NCBI GenBank assembly: GCA_001600455.1
Contig: BCKC01000006.1
Span: forward strand, 1,612,001 to 1,676,000
Direction of reading: 5' to 3'
DNA: 64,000 nucleotides
DNA from: Endocalyx cinctus
Lineage: Eukaryota; Ascomycota; Sordariomycetes; Amphisphaeriales; Apiosporaceae
The notes beneath the pieces were generated by a model. It saw only the letters and a list, made by a program, of their open reading frames with translations. It was not told the origin of the DNA and ran no database searches. Below, piece by piece: positions 43,250 through 56,603 of the stretch; position 1 is the first letter of the stretch, and every line of letters begins with the position of its first letter. Both the position numbers and the translations under genes were made by a program.

Positions 43250-45343
43250 AATAACTGATCATGATAATGATCGTGACGAGAAAAGAGTGAACCAAAACAC
43301 ATCCACGAAAAAAAAAAAAATATTCACGTTGCATTTATTGTTCTGGGTTGTATTAGGTGTATTATTGGGAGGCATACGTCGCAATGGTGTTACAAAAATT
43401 TTCTTTTATCAATTTTTTTTTAACTGTCTTCTATTTCTATGGAGGATGGTCTATCGTGTACAAGTTTATACCCCTTCGCATTTTGTGGTCATTTCACGAT
43501 AGCGAATTGCATATGTTGAACCTCACTTGGGTTATAGCATGAGGCAGCTGAAATAATAACAATATCAAATGCTTAAACCACAATTCCTTCGTTTCCTTCA
43601 GCATAAGTTACTTCGTATGTGATATCTCGTAGAACGCAATAATCAAACATGCTTCTTCCAATCTAACTGACGTACAGAAAAAAGACCAAGAAAAAATCAC
43701 CGCTCTACGTGTATGAGAATCTGGTATGAATTACGTGATTGCAATCATATTTTCCTGCCCCAGTCTTCCTCTCCTCCCCTCTCCTCCCCTCCCCTCTCCT
43801 CTCCTGCGCATTGTTTAATTTATTTCATAATAGTACGCAGCGCATAGGAGCATTCTCCGATGGCCCGCCCTCTCCATCCCCACCTTTTGACATTATATAT
43901 ATATGTATGTGCGTACATTATCCTACTAAAGTAGTTTGCCGTAGGTTACCAGAAATTGAGTGATGTCGAGAGAACCAGGAAAATGTGATTGATCTCGCCA
44001 GCTCGGTCGTTCCCTTGTCCCCGGGTACTCGGGAGCTACACCGTCCCAGCACGCACTAGGATACTTTCGGATTGCTTCTCATGGAATAAAAGGAGGTCCC
44101 AGCGCTATGGGATTGGTAGCAGAGTCTCATTTGCTCTTCTTCCATTTTCTCTTCCCGGGCCCCTGTCCCTTGTCCCCTGTTCCCTGGCGTCGCTACGACA
44201 CTGTATGGGGTTTATGTTATGAAATTAGTCAATAGAATTATATGTAATAATACAGATGAATGTGAATATTAAAAGGGTTTATCCGAAGCGGAATTCTTTT
44301 TTTTTCTTGTATACTCGGGATTATCCGCTCGCTAATTTAACTTCATCGGCAAACCAAAGAGATTCCGTCGGATCGAATTGAAGAGTTTTTCACTGGTATC
44401 CCCTCGTTATTCACCCTTATTCTAATAATCTACAATCCAATTACCCCGTAATAGATATCTACTTGTAAGGAAGACGATATGAATGGAAACCCACGATCTC
44501 TGAAAGGATGGGGGGAAAGACGACGAAACCCGTTAAAAAAAAAAAACTTGCTATGCTACTGAAAAATCCTTCCCTTTCTATACACTATTACAACACTCTT
44601 TGACCTTCTCTTTTTATGCTGTGCCCTGCGCTATGCCCTGTCCCCGCGCGGTCAGAGAAATTATACGCTATACCAAAACTTGATACCGATTATACTGCAT
44701 TTGTAACCATACGCTACGTGTTATATACACTAATGTGCGTCTGCTTTATATTCGGATATGATGATATGGAAAGAGTCTAGACTCATAACCTAGCATCATA
44801 CTGTGTCTCTGTTGAATCTCACCCTATATATCTTCTATTATGTCTGAAAGTGGGAGGGGACGGGCTAGTGGAGAGTAAAAGAATAACCGAGGACGGCTCC
44901 TCTTTTCCCTTCTCTCAAACTAAACTCATCGACTCCATGGGGAAGGAGGAGATACGAAAGCTCAGCCCACCTGTCAGTCTGCGTGTTAGATCAATCGATA
45001 TTTCATCTAAAGAACTATGCATGGGACGGGCCATATTATCAGTCACCTTTTTTTTTTTTTTCAAAGACAAATGGGGTTTTCTGTTCAATTTTTACGGGGA
45101 CGATATGGAGCAATAAGCAAAAAACCTTTCGATCTAGGGATAACAACATCCCATATCTTGACTTGTGAACAGCTACTTAACATGCCATTAAATATCTCTT
45201 TTCTGCCTTTCTTTTCTCTCTCTCTTTGATTACGCGTAACACGTAACGTGTCCGCAAGCAGTACGCAATCCCTCCACCCCTTGATTCCCCTCTGTTTTTT
45301 TTTTTTTTTTTTTCATCGCACCTAGCCAAATTACTCTTAAGTT
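43250..45343. other. Convergent intergenic region
   Basis: Spacer between the 3' ends of the propeller and DHA1-type MFS genes. It contains a CTCCTCCCCT-type pyrimidine tract at 43766-43806, several homopolymer A/T runs and a T19 run at 45295-45313. No supportable gene. Confidence 0.6.
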
Positions 45344-47490
45344 TTAGCTGGTAGAGAACTTCAAAGGCCCGGCCCAAATCCTGAGCGCCTTCCCCTTCCA
45401 CAGCAGCAATAAGATGAGACCGAAGGCGGCGGCGCAGACGGCGGCCTGGATGCCGAAGCTGACGGCGGTGCCCTGGGCGGTCGCCCAGCGGACCTGGAAG
45501 TAGCTGACGGCGAAGCCGCCGATGGTGCGGGAGTTGTTGACCCAGGCCGAGACCTCGCCCGAGGCCTCGGGGTAGCAGTCCAGGTTGTAGCTCGAGACGG
45601 CCACCGTCGTGATCATGATGCCGAACACGTACAGGCCCCACGAGACCGCGAGGACGGCCCAGTGCCAGCCGTGCTGCAGCGACTGCCCGATCAGCGCGAG
45701 ACCGGCCGCCATGAACGGGATCGAGACGAAGATCGCCCGCAGGCGCGCCTCGGGCTCGAAGTGCCCCTTGTGCGATCGTATGTACTGCTGCGCTAGCGCG
45801 TGGTGGAGCCAGTGCCCGGCCGTCTCGCCCAGTATCACGGCGATGATGGGCGTGAAGTAGAAGAAGCCGATTTGCTTGTGTCCGAACCCGTACAGGGGCG
45901 TGAGGAAGATGGAGAGCGTCGTGTTGATACCGACAACCCAAGCGAATGTCTGTGTATTTTATGGTTAATTTTATTATTTTCTCGCTCAGGGTTTAATATA
46001 CTTATATATAGTTGACATAATAGAAATAAATCTTATGAAAAACCTGCTGAGAAGATACGAAAGGGGGAATAACAACTTACTAAGAAGTAATAAGTACAAG
46101 AGATCAACACGGTCGGTTTCGCGAGTGCCTTAAGCGGTCTCATGCAAGCCTGTCCAAACGTGTTCCGGAGGTGTCGCGAACGGTACTGCGAGATACCCAG
46201 TAATCGCTCGACGCGAGTACCGCGAGCCGGCTGGTCCGCCACCGGGATCCGTCGGTCGTAAAACGTCTCTTCCATCACGAGCGCGGTCAAGATCAGAGCG
46301 AGGCCCGTCTCCGCCGTGTACACCCAAAACGGGGTCGGCCACGGTTTTGTCGCAACTTGGAAGGCGGCTAGTAGGGGACCGAGGTAAGGACTCAAGACGA
46401 AGAAAGAACTAAAAAAAGCCATCAAATGTCAATATTGAGTCTAGTTTAGTAGTTTCGGTCTGCATTCGACCAAGGTAAGGGTAACGAAGGTATAAAACAA
46501 AGCGAAGAGAACGAGCTAGAAAACGTACGCCCAAATGTTAATTTTCCTAGCCCTTTCGTGAAAGAAGTACATGTCTTGAATAACCATCAAGCCGTTCACC
46601 TGGGACACAGTGGAGAAGAAGCCGTTTAGAATGCGAGCGGCTTCGAACGACTCGAAAGTGGTAGCGGCGGCGCACCAGATGGCCGTCGCAAGGGATACGA
46701 TCATGAAGTAAAACATAACGGGTAAACGACCGAAGTAGGCGCTGAGGATGACCACTAAACAAACAAAAAATTCCTCGTTAGCAAAAGTTATGATCAAAAT
46801 CAAAGAGAGGAAAAAGAGGTAAAAGAGATTCTTGCTTACCGAAGATACCGCCAGCTCCCAACATGAATACGTTGCCCACTTGACTCGCGTTAACCTCGTC
46901 TTCCGTCATATTCCATTGCCTATTTCAGAGATGTTTAAGTAAGTTCGAGTCTTTTCACTAACCAGCTGAAGTAGGAAAAAGGAAAGAAAAAGAAGCGAAA
47001 TCAGCCCTTAAACCACTGTCTCCCGCGCTCTTCCGTTTCTTAAAGAAAAAAGCAAAAAATAACGGAGAGGAATAACTTACTCGGCCTGCGGCCCCAAAGT
47101 CACGGCACCGGTAGCGGAGCCGTAATCAGGCAAGAGGGCAGCGAAGGCGACGACGGCGAGGATGATATTCTTCTTGCGCTGAGACCAATTGAGAGGGTCG
47201 TATGGATCGTCGCTCGGCTGGGGTATCAGCCTGGTATGGCCGTCGGGCGCGAGCTTTACGTGTCTGCCTCCTTGGTGACCATCAGCCCCCGACGCGTCCT
47301 TCTCGACGTCGTCTACCACGTCGACCTCGTACCCTTCGGCCTCGTTGAATTCGTGGATTTCGTCGCGTACGTCCTCATGATGGTGGCTCCGTATTTGATG
47401 TAGGGTTTCCTTCTCGTTCGCTTGGTGCGAGGTCACGGTCTCCTCGGTACTCGACACCGGATTCGTGTCTGCTTTTTCGTCGGTAGACAT
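45344..47490 (-). CDS. MFS transporter, DHA1 (drug:H+ antiporter) type
   Basis: Five exons, 47490..47081, 46919..46840, 46754..46529, 46408..46081 and 45949..45344, give 549 residues with closing phases (2, 1, 2, 0). Seen: a 105-residue acidic and His-rich N-terminal tail, then DDPYDPLNWSQRKKN just before TM1, the usual signature of fungal DHA1-type exporters, and AILPDYGSATGAVT-like TM1 sequence. The rest includes NVFMLGAGGIF, FGRLPVMFY, SFFVLSPYLGPLLAAF, a large central loop (QYRSRHLRNTFGQACMRPLKAL), and the second six-helix half with NLDCYPEASGEVSAWVNNSRTIGGFAVSYFQ. Transport is probably export of drugs, metabolites or polyamines at the plasma membrane; the substrate is unknown. The last exon is strongly GC-rich. 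The upstream flank (47491-47540) has an A17 run. Confidence 0.9.
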
Positions 47491-49819
47491 TTTCTTTTCC
47501 CTGGGTTTGATATTTTCTGCTGAAAAAAAAAAAAAAAAATGAGACGGAGAGTCAGAAGTGTGATATCCTGGCTTCAGTTCCGAATCCCTTCGGGCGAACA
47601 GTTTATCTCAGCATGAGAAGACGCCTTATTACCAAAATTTGGCCAGGTAAATTCGAGTCAACCTCAAGAATCGACCGTTTCTCTGCGCAGCTAACTTTGA
47701 GAGAGACTTGCGATTAAAAGTTCGGGAGGTACAGCTATTTGAGTAAACCGGCCTGTGAGCTTTTATTTATTATGGTTGGGTCTATCACTTCCTATGTGGG
47801 CAACTAGACCTTCTCCTACCCCCTTCGACGTAACCTATCACATCCGAATCACAAATCACCATGCACGTATATACGGATCCATAACCATGGGTCCGCTGCA
47901 GCTTCTACCGTTACCGTTACTGACAATTCCTCCAATCCCACCGGCACCCCATCCCTTGGCAGATAATCACTTACCTATGCGTAGATTCCTGAGTGATAAG
48001 TACGTGAACCAACAATTTGACAAAGTTCTTACCAACCAATTGCCTGTCTCACTACGTATACACAGTTATACCTGTAAAATGTTGAATTTCTCCAATTCTA
48101 GTTTACTGCTCCCTCTTACTTCATAGCTGATTAATTAATGTTACCCAGGAAATAAAATGAGTTATATTGGCCATGTGACGGGGATAATCAGCAGGCCTGT
48201 AGCACTGAGTAACGGTTCTGGTTAAGATGTATACACTTTTAATATGCACCGAATCTCGGCATCAAGGAAAAGAGCGTTGGAGCGTTCTCTCTTACCCATG
48301 CCATGTAACTCTCTGGCACTACATATTTTCATTAGAGTAAGCTTACTCCCGTTTCTCCATTCATCCAATCGTTGAAGCTTTAACCCTGTACTGTATGCTT
48401 TACTGCCTGCTCACACGTGTACACAGAGAGATAGTAGCTACCGTAGATGAAAAGCAGGAGTTTAGGACTCTTCCCCTCATTCTCTCTCCTCAATTAGCTT
48501 AGGGACCCAAGTATGGATTGGTACTAGGTCCCCTACATGTAGACATGGATATTATATACATATATATATGCCGGTCCTAGATTCCGGTTTCTTGCCCATC
48601 TCTATACCGAACCCGAGGTTATAAAAATATATGTATGTTACTTACACGTATGTAGTAGTTGTAAGAGAGCCCGAATGATAACAGCAAGAATTATAAGACC
48701 ATCATTTATTCGGCGATTAAATCCCCACTTCGGTAATACTAAAAAACAAGCAGAAAAACAAGCTTCCCCAAGCGATCTTGCATTAGCATTACTTACTAAT
48801 GTCGACTCAAATTAAACCAGACCAGTCGTTTCGGTAGTCGTTGAAGCGACAGAATAGGGGAAGATATAAGTGATAAATACACCAAAATTATTGAAAGTTA
48901 ACGAGGAATAAATTTTGGTTTTGCTCGTATTAAAAAAAAAGATAATTAATCGACCAGGGTTATGGGAAGTTCGAATATGACCCTGCCAGCCTGCCTAGCC
49001 TACCCTATCCTACCAGCTTACTTTATTTTGTGTCTGACCCAATATCCATATATATATATACTATGTATCTATATACGTGTATATACCTAAGTATGGACGA
49101 GAAATGTAATTAGACTTCCTTTCTGTTGGTACCTACCTAGGGCTGCTAGGTTAGGTACATATCTACACTTACAACATTGTCACAATATCACGTTAGAACA
49201 AAACATTCGGTGCGATCTATCATCTTCCCAGATCCATCTTTATATAATAATACATACACACTACAATGAATCCCTTGGGATGGTGAATGATATCTTATCT
49301 ACTGTTTGCCATATCCGGACATTGCCAATCCACCATTTGCCCAAGTGGTCTTGTCTGCCCTTCTCCCTTGAACGGAGTAACAGCCTTTTGCTTTTTCTGA
49401 TAAGTATCCCACTACCAATCAAGGGTNTTTTTTTTTTTTTTTTTTTTTTTNTGGGAAAAATTAAAAAAGAATTAACCTGTACAAGTAATTTTTGACGAAG
49501 TTCATTCCCTAAATCCGAAATGCGCCTTGCAATGCATCACATGCTTTTCTCTTATTCATCGCCCTTTCCGCCGTGTTTCCTCTTCAATAAACAAGTGCGG
49601 ATTATCCGTCCGTCATCCGTTTCATCGTGACATCGATTAACACCAGATCGAAGAATTCATAAAGGCGTTACCTTTAATCAATCGCCATTTTCGCTTTAGT
49701 GATACGCTGCCTAATTTGCCTGTTATGTTTATAGTAATCGTGTGAAATCTCAATCGTATTGTAAACCTAGTACCAACGGCCTAGTATCATGTTTCGGCCG
49801 TCATCATGTATGACGTGCA
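47491..49819. other. Intergenic region with a poly-T gap
   Basis: A 2.3-kb AT-rich spacer between the MFS promoter and the NOT1 3' end. It contains a TACCTA cluster at 49129-49158 and an N-flanked T run (listed separately). One 123-codon plus-strand open frame (47755-48126) has no motif. Confidence 0.55.
49427..49451. other. Poly-T run bounded by single N bases
   Basis: An N, 23 T, then an N. This marks an unresolved homopolymer boundary in the assembly. Confidence 0.98.
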
Positions 49820-52800
49820 CTACTGCCCATGTCGTACCATTGCTAGAAACTGATCGGCAATCTGTTATACGTTAGCTTTGCTTTCAGCAGAAAGATAATG
49901 GATCCTACTTACGTCGCGATCGGCCTTGATAAACGGCTGCTCAAAGAACATGTATTTCTCGTTCTTCGCCAGCTCTAGAATGACCGTCATGAGGCCCCAC
50001 GGTTGCGGCCAGAACCCTGCGAATCGTTCCAACAGGATCCTCACAATTTGTTGACGAATATCCACCTCTTCCGGATCATTCATGTCTTGTCCAAAGATTT
50101 CCAAGATCAGCAGACTGAAGTAGTCTGTGATCGGTCCAGGGTATCGTAACCGATCGATCATGCTGCTCAGTAGAAAGTACCGGCCTTCCGGTTGAAGCTC
50201 GTGCACCAGAAGTGAGAGCGTATTCGCATCATTTGAGCCGCTGACAAAGACGGGCCGGTCTTGCCGTGCGCGGTTGACGGCATAATTGCCAATAAACGCT
50301 ACGACATCGTCAATCAGTTTGATGTCAACACTGACCGGAACGTTTCCAAATGATGTCTCGTTCGCACTTCCTTTGCTCATGGCATGCGTAAGGTGAGCGA
50401 TAGCATCCTGCGATATTCCGTTTTGCATAAGCGTGTCTAGAATGTCGAGCATGCCCTTGCTTCTCAATTGTGTGAACGGTTGTATGCCCTGCTGTACAAT
50501 CTGGAGGGCATCATCTCCGGCATCGGAGCGTGGCGTGCTGTTCAACACGATGTTCCTCAACTGCTTGCAGTGTGTCGCAATACTGGAGCAGATCTGAGAA
50601 GCATTTGCCGACATATAATCAGGGAAATCGTGGGACAGCGTCATTAATAGTTTCACCGCTGCACGGTAGTAATCTTTCACGGTGTCAGCCACATCAACCA
50701 CTTTCATGGCCTCGCTGATGTACTGCAGCAGATATCGCAGGATGGCCGTGTACGGCTCCCATCCGCGCCTGGACTCTAACAGTAGCAGATCTGGTACGAA
50801 ACGCCTGTGTCCTATGAGGCTAAGCCATGCAAAGCTGAAGCCAGGGAATCGACGAGGGTTAAGTTGCTCCAGTGACTCGGCAAACTTCAAAATAAACTCT
50901 TTTCGAACCGAATCTGCACTTTCAGCAAAAACGTAGTCGATGCGGTGCAAGAGAATCGAGTAGAAGCGGAAGAAGACACGTTGATTAAAGTGTTCACCGC
51001 GCGTCATATGATGATGATTGAGGACAACCGCTGTCACTGATAGTACGGCCTGTAGAGTAGGCAAGATGACCATTCCGTTTTCCGCATCAGAGATGCAGTC
51101 TTTGGCAAATACGGTGATAAACTTTACTAGAGCGTCCACTGCCGCAAAAGCTTCGTTGCTGCTGCCTCCCGCATGTACCACGTGGTCGTAATGGATGATA
51201 GACGTGTCTAGGCCCTTTCGTACAAACACGACAAAATCACCCCTGTTGGCAATGACGCCACTATCTCGTATCTGTTTTACGAAAGAGACTTGCATTTTGT
51301 CAATGACGTGATGAGTGACCAGCCGTAGCCATTCTTCAAATACATAATCATATTGTTCTTGACGCTCCTGGCCTTGTTCTGCCACTTGGTTCTGTGGCGG
51401 TGGTAGACCTAGATCGTGAAGAAGCTTAGACTTAAGGCTCCGTCCGGCCTCAAGATCAGGCTCTGCTGCGATCCACTCCCAGGCCATCTGAAGACTCAAG
51501 ACGAAGTCGGTGATTAGGGCCACCGGCCTATCATTGAACAACATCAACTCTAGAAGTTGCTCAAAAAATTCTAGCGAACCGTCTTCCTTCTGCTGTATAA
51601 CCTTGGCCATCATACGATCGATGTTTTGTAGATCAAGGAAGTCCGTCGGGAGTAGTGCGGTGATTAGGGGGATATGGAGAATGTTCTGCGCAGGTTGTTG
51701 ATAGAAACTAACTTGCACACGGTCGTGAAGAGCGCTGCCGGAGCTGGCGGATATTTTTAGGATCAGTTCCAGAATATGGACCAGACTCTCTAGGTAAAGA
51801 GTATGGTTGATGCGGCTGAACAGAATTTGGCATATCCTTTCAGCAGCGTACAAGGCAAACTCGTCCGAAGTCTGGGATGTCTTGATGATGAGTCCAGTGA
51901 AGGCATCTACCACATCTAACATGTTATGCGGCTTGGGTAAGTCACTGAAGTGTTCTTCCTGCGAGCCTTCGGCAGCTCGCTGCAACTCGTCAAGCAGTTT
52001 CTGAACCTTGTCAGCTACTACCCTCGTGTCCATCTGACCTGGGTGCGCTGATGGTCGGCCATTAGCCATACCAGCGTGCACGTGAGAATAAGGCATCTGG
52101 GTACTAAGGTGCGGCAGAGACGGCGTCTCAGCGGGAGTAGGAATGTTGGGAACCGCGCTGTATTGATCTTGAAGAACTTCATTAGCAATGTTTCTGGTCG
52201 CGTCTGATGCAGACGCGGTATGAGTAGCGGCGCCTTGAGCAGTGCTGTTCCTTGGTTGCCTGGCGAAATCTTCGTAAATGGCCAATTGTTCGGCATTCAA
52301 TCCTCCCATAGTCGGAGAAAGTTTGAAAGGATTGGGGATCGTCATTGCCCATCGACTCAGGCTCGGATCGACATACGGCTCATTCGGTCGTTGAATACGA
52401 TGACGGCGTCGTGCTTCCAATTCGGACTCAATCATATCCTCGATCTCCGGAATAGCGCGTTCCTCGGCAGACTTCTCGATGATACTGCAGGCAAGGTCCA
52501 AGTTGGAGTTAACGCACATAATGATGGTGCCTTCGGGTAGTCCTTGAGGTAAATCGCCGGCCGCCCCTCGCAAGTAACTTGTAATATTGGCTCTGAGTGG
52601 CTCTTTAGACGTAACCTGAGCCAAGCTACCAGCAGTGGCCTTGACCATATTCACAGCAGCAGTTCGAAGCCTGTTCTCATCTGGCTCAGTCGCAAAATCT
52701 TTATGTATCATCTGCTGAGTGCTGATCGCAGCTATCGTGACGGATCTGTCGACGACAGGTTGGATGATATCATGGAGCGCTTTCATAACGGCGTTGCGCA

Positions 52801-55800
52801 CCATCTCATGTAGACGAGCCGTGCTAACAACCATTTCATTCGTGGGTGGGATAGACAGCAGGCTATCAATATTGGGAATGGACACGGGAATAGGGTTAGG
52901 GGATAGACCTGGAGGAACTGGACCCCCCATTCCATTCAAAGTCAAGCTATCGAAATGGGGTTCAAGAACTTCGGCTCCAACTATGTCGTTAACTTCTTCG
53001 ATGGGTAAGACGCGGTCTTGTAACTCTTTAGAAGGCTCGATGCTCTTGTGGTCGAGGCTTAGATCTTTACAAAGAACTTCGATTTCAAATTTCTGGTTAA
53101 GTTTGAGCTCCGCGTTGTGGTAGAGCTCGATAAGAAGGTGGATGATGTCCATTAGCCAAGGATTCGGAGGCCGAAAGATGGTAGACCTAGACGCTTGAAT
53201 GAGAACCTTGCAGACAAATGGGACCACAACAAGAAGCCTCTTGGTATCGTGCGCCTCGATAAGAAGCTGCTTGAAAGCGATATTCTTATATTTGATAGGC
53301 TGGTCCCTCGCGAGGGTTAATAGACCTAGCCACGCGCCCAAATATTTCAAGTGAGTCCTGTCTGTAGAACTATGCAAAGTACTCTCGGCATTCAACATGC
53401 GGGCTACACTGGCGTATGTCTGACGCAGAACTTCAGACCACAGTCCTTGGTCCTCAAAAAGTTCTACCAGGTCCAGGTACACATCGTGGTAATTTGGTTG
53501 CATCTTTGCCCGCTCTTCTACCAGATGACTAGCGAACCATTGCTGATGACTCTCATCCAAGACCTCAAACAGCTCTCTAAACGTACTTTGGAGAGACGAA
53601 GCTGTGAGGTTGTTAAGGCCGAATTGGATCTTGTCTTGAACTTCCTCGCTGGGCTCTTCAGCAGCGATACTGGATCGTGGTGGATCAACATTCAAGGCGG
53701 AGAAGGGCGGCGCATGTGCTTCCGCATTGTCGACACTGCCGTTGGTTAAAGGCTCGTTAGTCAGATGACCAACCGGGCCAGTTCCGTTCTGGCCACGTGC
53801 CCTCTCTTCTTCGTCTTCCCGGATAACTTCCTCGGCTTTTCTATACGCCTCAGTGCCAGCCAGGTGTTGGATCTGCAGGAGCTGTTTGCAAAACCCTGGC
53901 CACTCCCTGAACCGAGAAAGCAGTTGCATCAGAGCTTGTAATCCGAACTTATACATGGACTGTTCAGGAGAAGATTCCCTCACGGCCTGGAGAATCATGC
54001 TAAGACCGATTTTGAGTGGTAGCTCGGAAATGAGCTTTTGCGAAATAATACCACCAAACAAGACTGCCGTGGTTGCCAGCGCTTCGAGAGGATAGTCCAC
54101 AAAGTGTGGGTATTCATCAAAAAGTCCATGTATCATGCAGGCGAATATGTCCTGTTCCAAATGATCTTGCGATCGTTTGTATTCTTCAAGCCTTTGGACG
54201 ATGACCCTAACCTCCGTCTCCTCGCTGTACATCTTTTTATAGTGTTCCTCCATCCTTGCGACCGCTGCAGCAGGGAGAGAGTGTCCGTCCATGTCATTTT
54301 CTTCGATAATGCGATCATAACCCTCACCATAGTTGATAAGCCGGGGGTAAGCTGTTATGCAAGCCCGTTGGATTATTACTAGTTCGGGTATGGGACCTCT
54401 TGGAAGGTAATCCTCCAGGATTTGCAGCATAGCAAGAACCGTCTTGAGGTGGAGGGGAGTAGTCTGAGCCTGATGATCGACACCTTTTTGGAACTGAACT
54501 TCTAATTCGGCTTTGATCAATAAAAACTGTATTAGAGATGCAGATATACCGGGGTGCCTGTCCAAGCCGTTCCGCGCCCATTGAGAAAGGTCAAGTTCGC
54601 CCCGAGAATGCGCCAGAGCAGCTAGATCAAAAGCAAAGGCTTTAGGTAAATAGACGAGTTCATCAAGCCAGCCATGCTTCATGATGTGATCAAATATCAA
54701 TACCAGATCCGTAGGTTTCGCGGCATGCGCATCTACAAGCCTCTGAGTAACCCAGTCTCGATCCTTCCTCCAGAGACTATCCAATACAAACTCGTGGTGC
54801 TCGGTGCGGTGGAGAAAATTATCAAATAATGATACCAAGGTGTCGACGGCCATAGGTGGCCACGGTTTTGGGACACCAAATGCGGAGACGATGAAGATAT
54901 CCAGATTGGGTACGACAACTAATTGGAACAGTCGTTTGGCTTCGGTACTCTGCGAGGCATGAAGGGAATGAAGAGCGACTTGAAATATGGCAGAAATAGC
55001 AGGACCAGATACCAGGGGATGTTTCACCGCAGTAGCTGCACGCTCACGTACTTCCGGCGGCGATTGATCATAGTCTTCTAGAGTAAAAGTTGGCTGGAGG
55101 CCCGGGATGGTGCTCGCGTCGAGATCGTCCGGCGTTAAGGAAGCGAACGCACAGATGAAGGCCAGCTGCGTCTCTGGATGTTCCCAATGAGCTCCACCCC
55201 AGAGACATTGAATGTCAAACGGCGAAGATTGCTCCTCGGATGCCTGAGCGATAGGGAGCAATGCGTTATATAGCCGGAGGAATTGCTGAGAAGAAACACG
55301 CACGTCTCGCTGGTCAAAGTAGCCCACTACGTCATGCCAGCTAAAACTTGGGGGAAGGATGCGTCGAAGAGCAGCAACCAAAACCGAAGGATTATGGCGA
55401 TACGTAACGCTCACTGTCGTATAGGTCAAGGCAGCAGAGACCTGCTCCTCAGACAGAGTGACGTTATTAGGCCGGCTTTGGAGGTAACTTAGGCAGGTTT
55501 CCTCGTCACGTGTAAAGTCGGACCCGGTCCTCTGAATATAGAGAGCCAAGGCGCTGGGGGGTCTTTCTCCGAGTACCCGGATGAGGTCAAGGGCAGCCAG
55601 GACCTCTAGCGGGGGAGATTGATCCCCTTGAGACCAGCGCGACTGTACTTTATGGTTCAACTCGTGTTTAGCAGCCGAGTTGAAGTTGGGCGGATGGCCT
55701 TGAATATATCGATCGACGATAGCGGCGATAAACGATGGGCTGAGGTCTTTATGATCGGCATAATCGGCTCGAGAGATCAGGTTGACGAAGGTGGGGAAAT

Positions 55801-56603
55801 TGGTTGACAAGATAGCATCGGCTATATATAAAATTACGTGTCAGCTTATTTTTTCATCGATCTAAAGCTTTCAAGAGCACAGGGATATATGTTATCTTTA
55901 TTTAATTCTTTTTTTTACCTTTTGTCTTCAAATCCGAACGAGAACCAAACTTGAAGGCGAGCGCTAATATCGTCTTTTCTAGGGCATCTAGTTTGAAATG
56001 TTCCATGAAGGTGGATAAATCAAAATCACGAAAGATGTCTTCGTTGGCCGTTTCGATGGATTCTGCTATCTTTGAAGCTTGATCGAGATCGTGGGATATC
56101 TTGCGCATCTCGGCGACGAGGATAGGATAGTTGCCAGCATTGGCTACCGACCGGTTAACACCGGGAAATATGGTGGGGGCATTCCCGGCGATTAAGCGGG
56201 TGAAATATCTGGGAAAGACGTCCATGCCGTGATCATCGAGCAGCTAGAGAGAAGGGGGAGGGTTAGTTAGTATTTCAATTACGAGGATTGCATGACGACG
56301 AGGGTGGAGGGTGGTAAGGGTAACGCATACCTTCTTCAACTGCTCGACCTGCAATTCCCACTTAGCGGGGTCCTGGTCTTTGTCTTTGATGGTGCTCAGG
56401 AGAAGATAAACCTGAGCGACGACAATCTTGGTCAGGGAATTGGATCCGGTCGTCGGACTGCTAGTACTAGGACTCGCGCCAGCACTGACAGGGCCAGCCT
56501 GGGACGGATGGGGAGAATGTGATATTATACCTGTCTGTATGGTCTGGGCAGGCACGGGCGAGAAGGTTCCAGATCTTGAATGGGAGGGCGGTGGGGGGAC
56601 CAT
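49820..56603 (-). CDS. not1: CCR4-NOT complex scaffold subunit NOT1
   Basis: Four exons, 56603..56331, 56243..55919, 55821..49913 and 49861..49820, encode about 2182 residues, normal for fungal NOT1. NOT1 is the scaffold on which Caf1/Ccr4 deadenylases, Not2/Not3/Not5 and RNA-binding factors assemble for mRNA decay and transcription control. Seen: LTKIVVAQVYLLLSTIKD near residue 56, the N-terminal helical HEAT repeats, a central MIF4G-like Caf1-binding part, the DUF3819-type SYVSITTQQ-like region read here as VTIAAISTQQMIHKDF, and the C-terminal Not1 domain (YFLLSSMIDRLRYPGPITDYFSLLILEIFG). The last exon is tiny: after intron 49862-49912 (51 nt, branch GCTAAC) it codes IADQFLAMVRHGQ and stops at TAG. 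Phases 0, 1 and 0 close. The start at 56603 could be extended by an upstream exon. Confidence 0.93.

Noticed and set aside
47755..48126. 123-codon plus-strand open frame
   Set aside because: Low-complexity Pro/Leu content and no signal, domain or splice structure that supports a gene.
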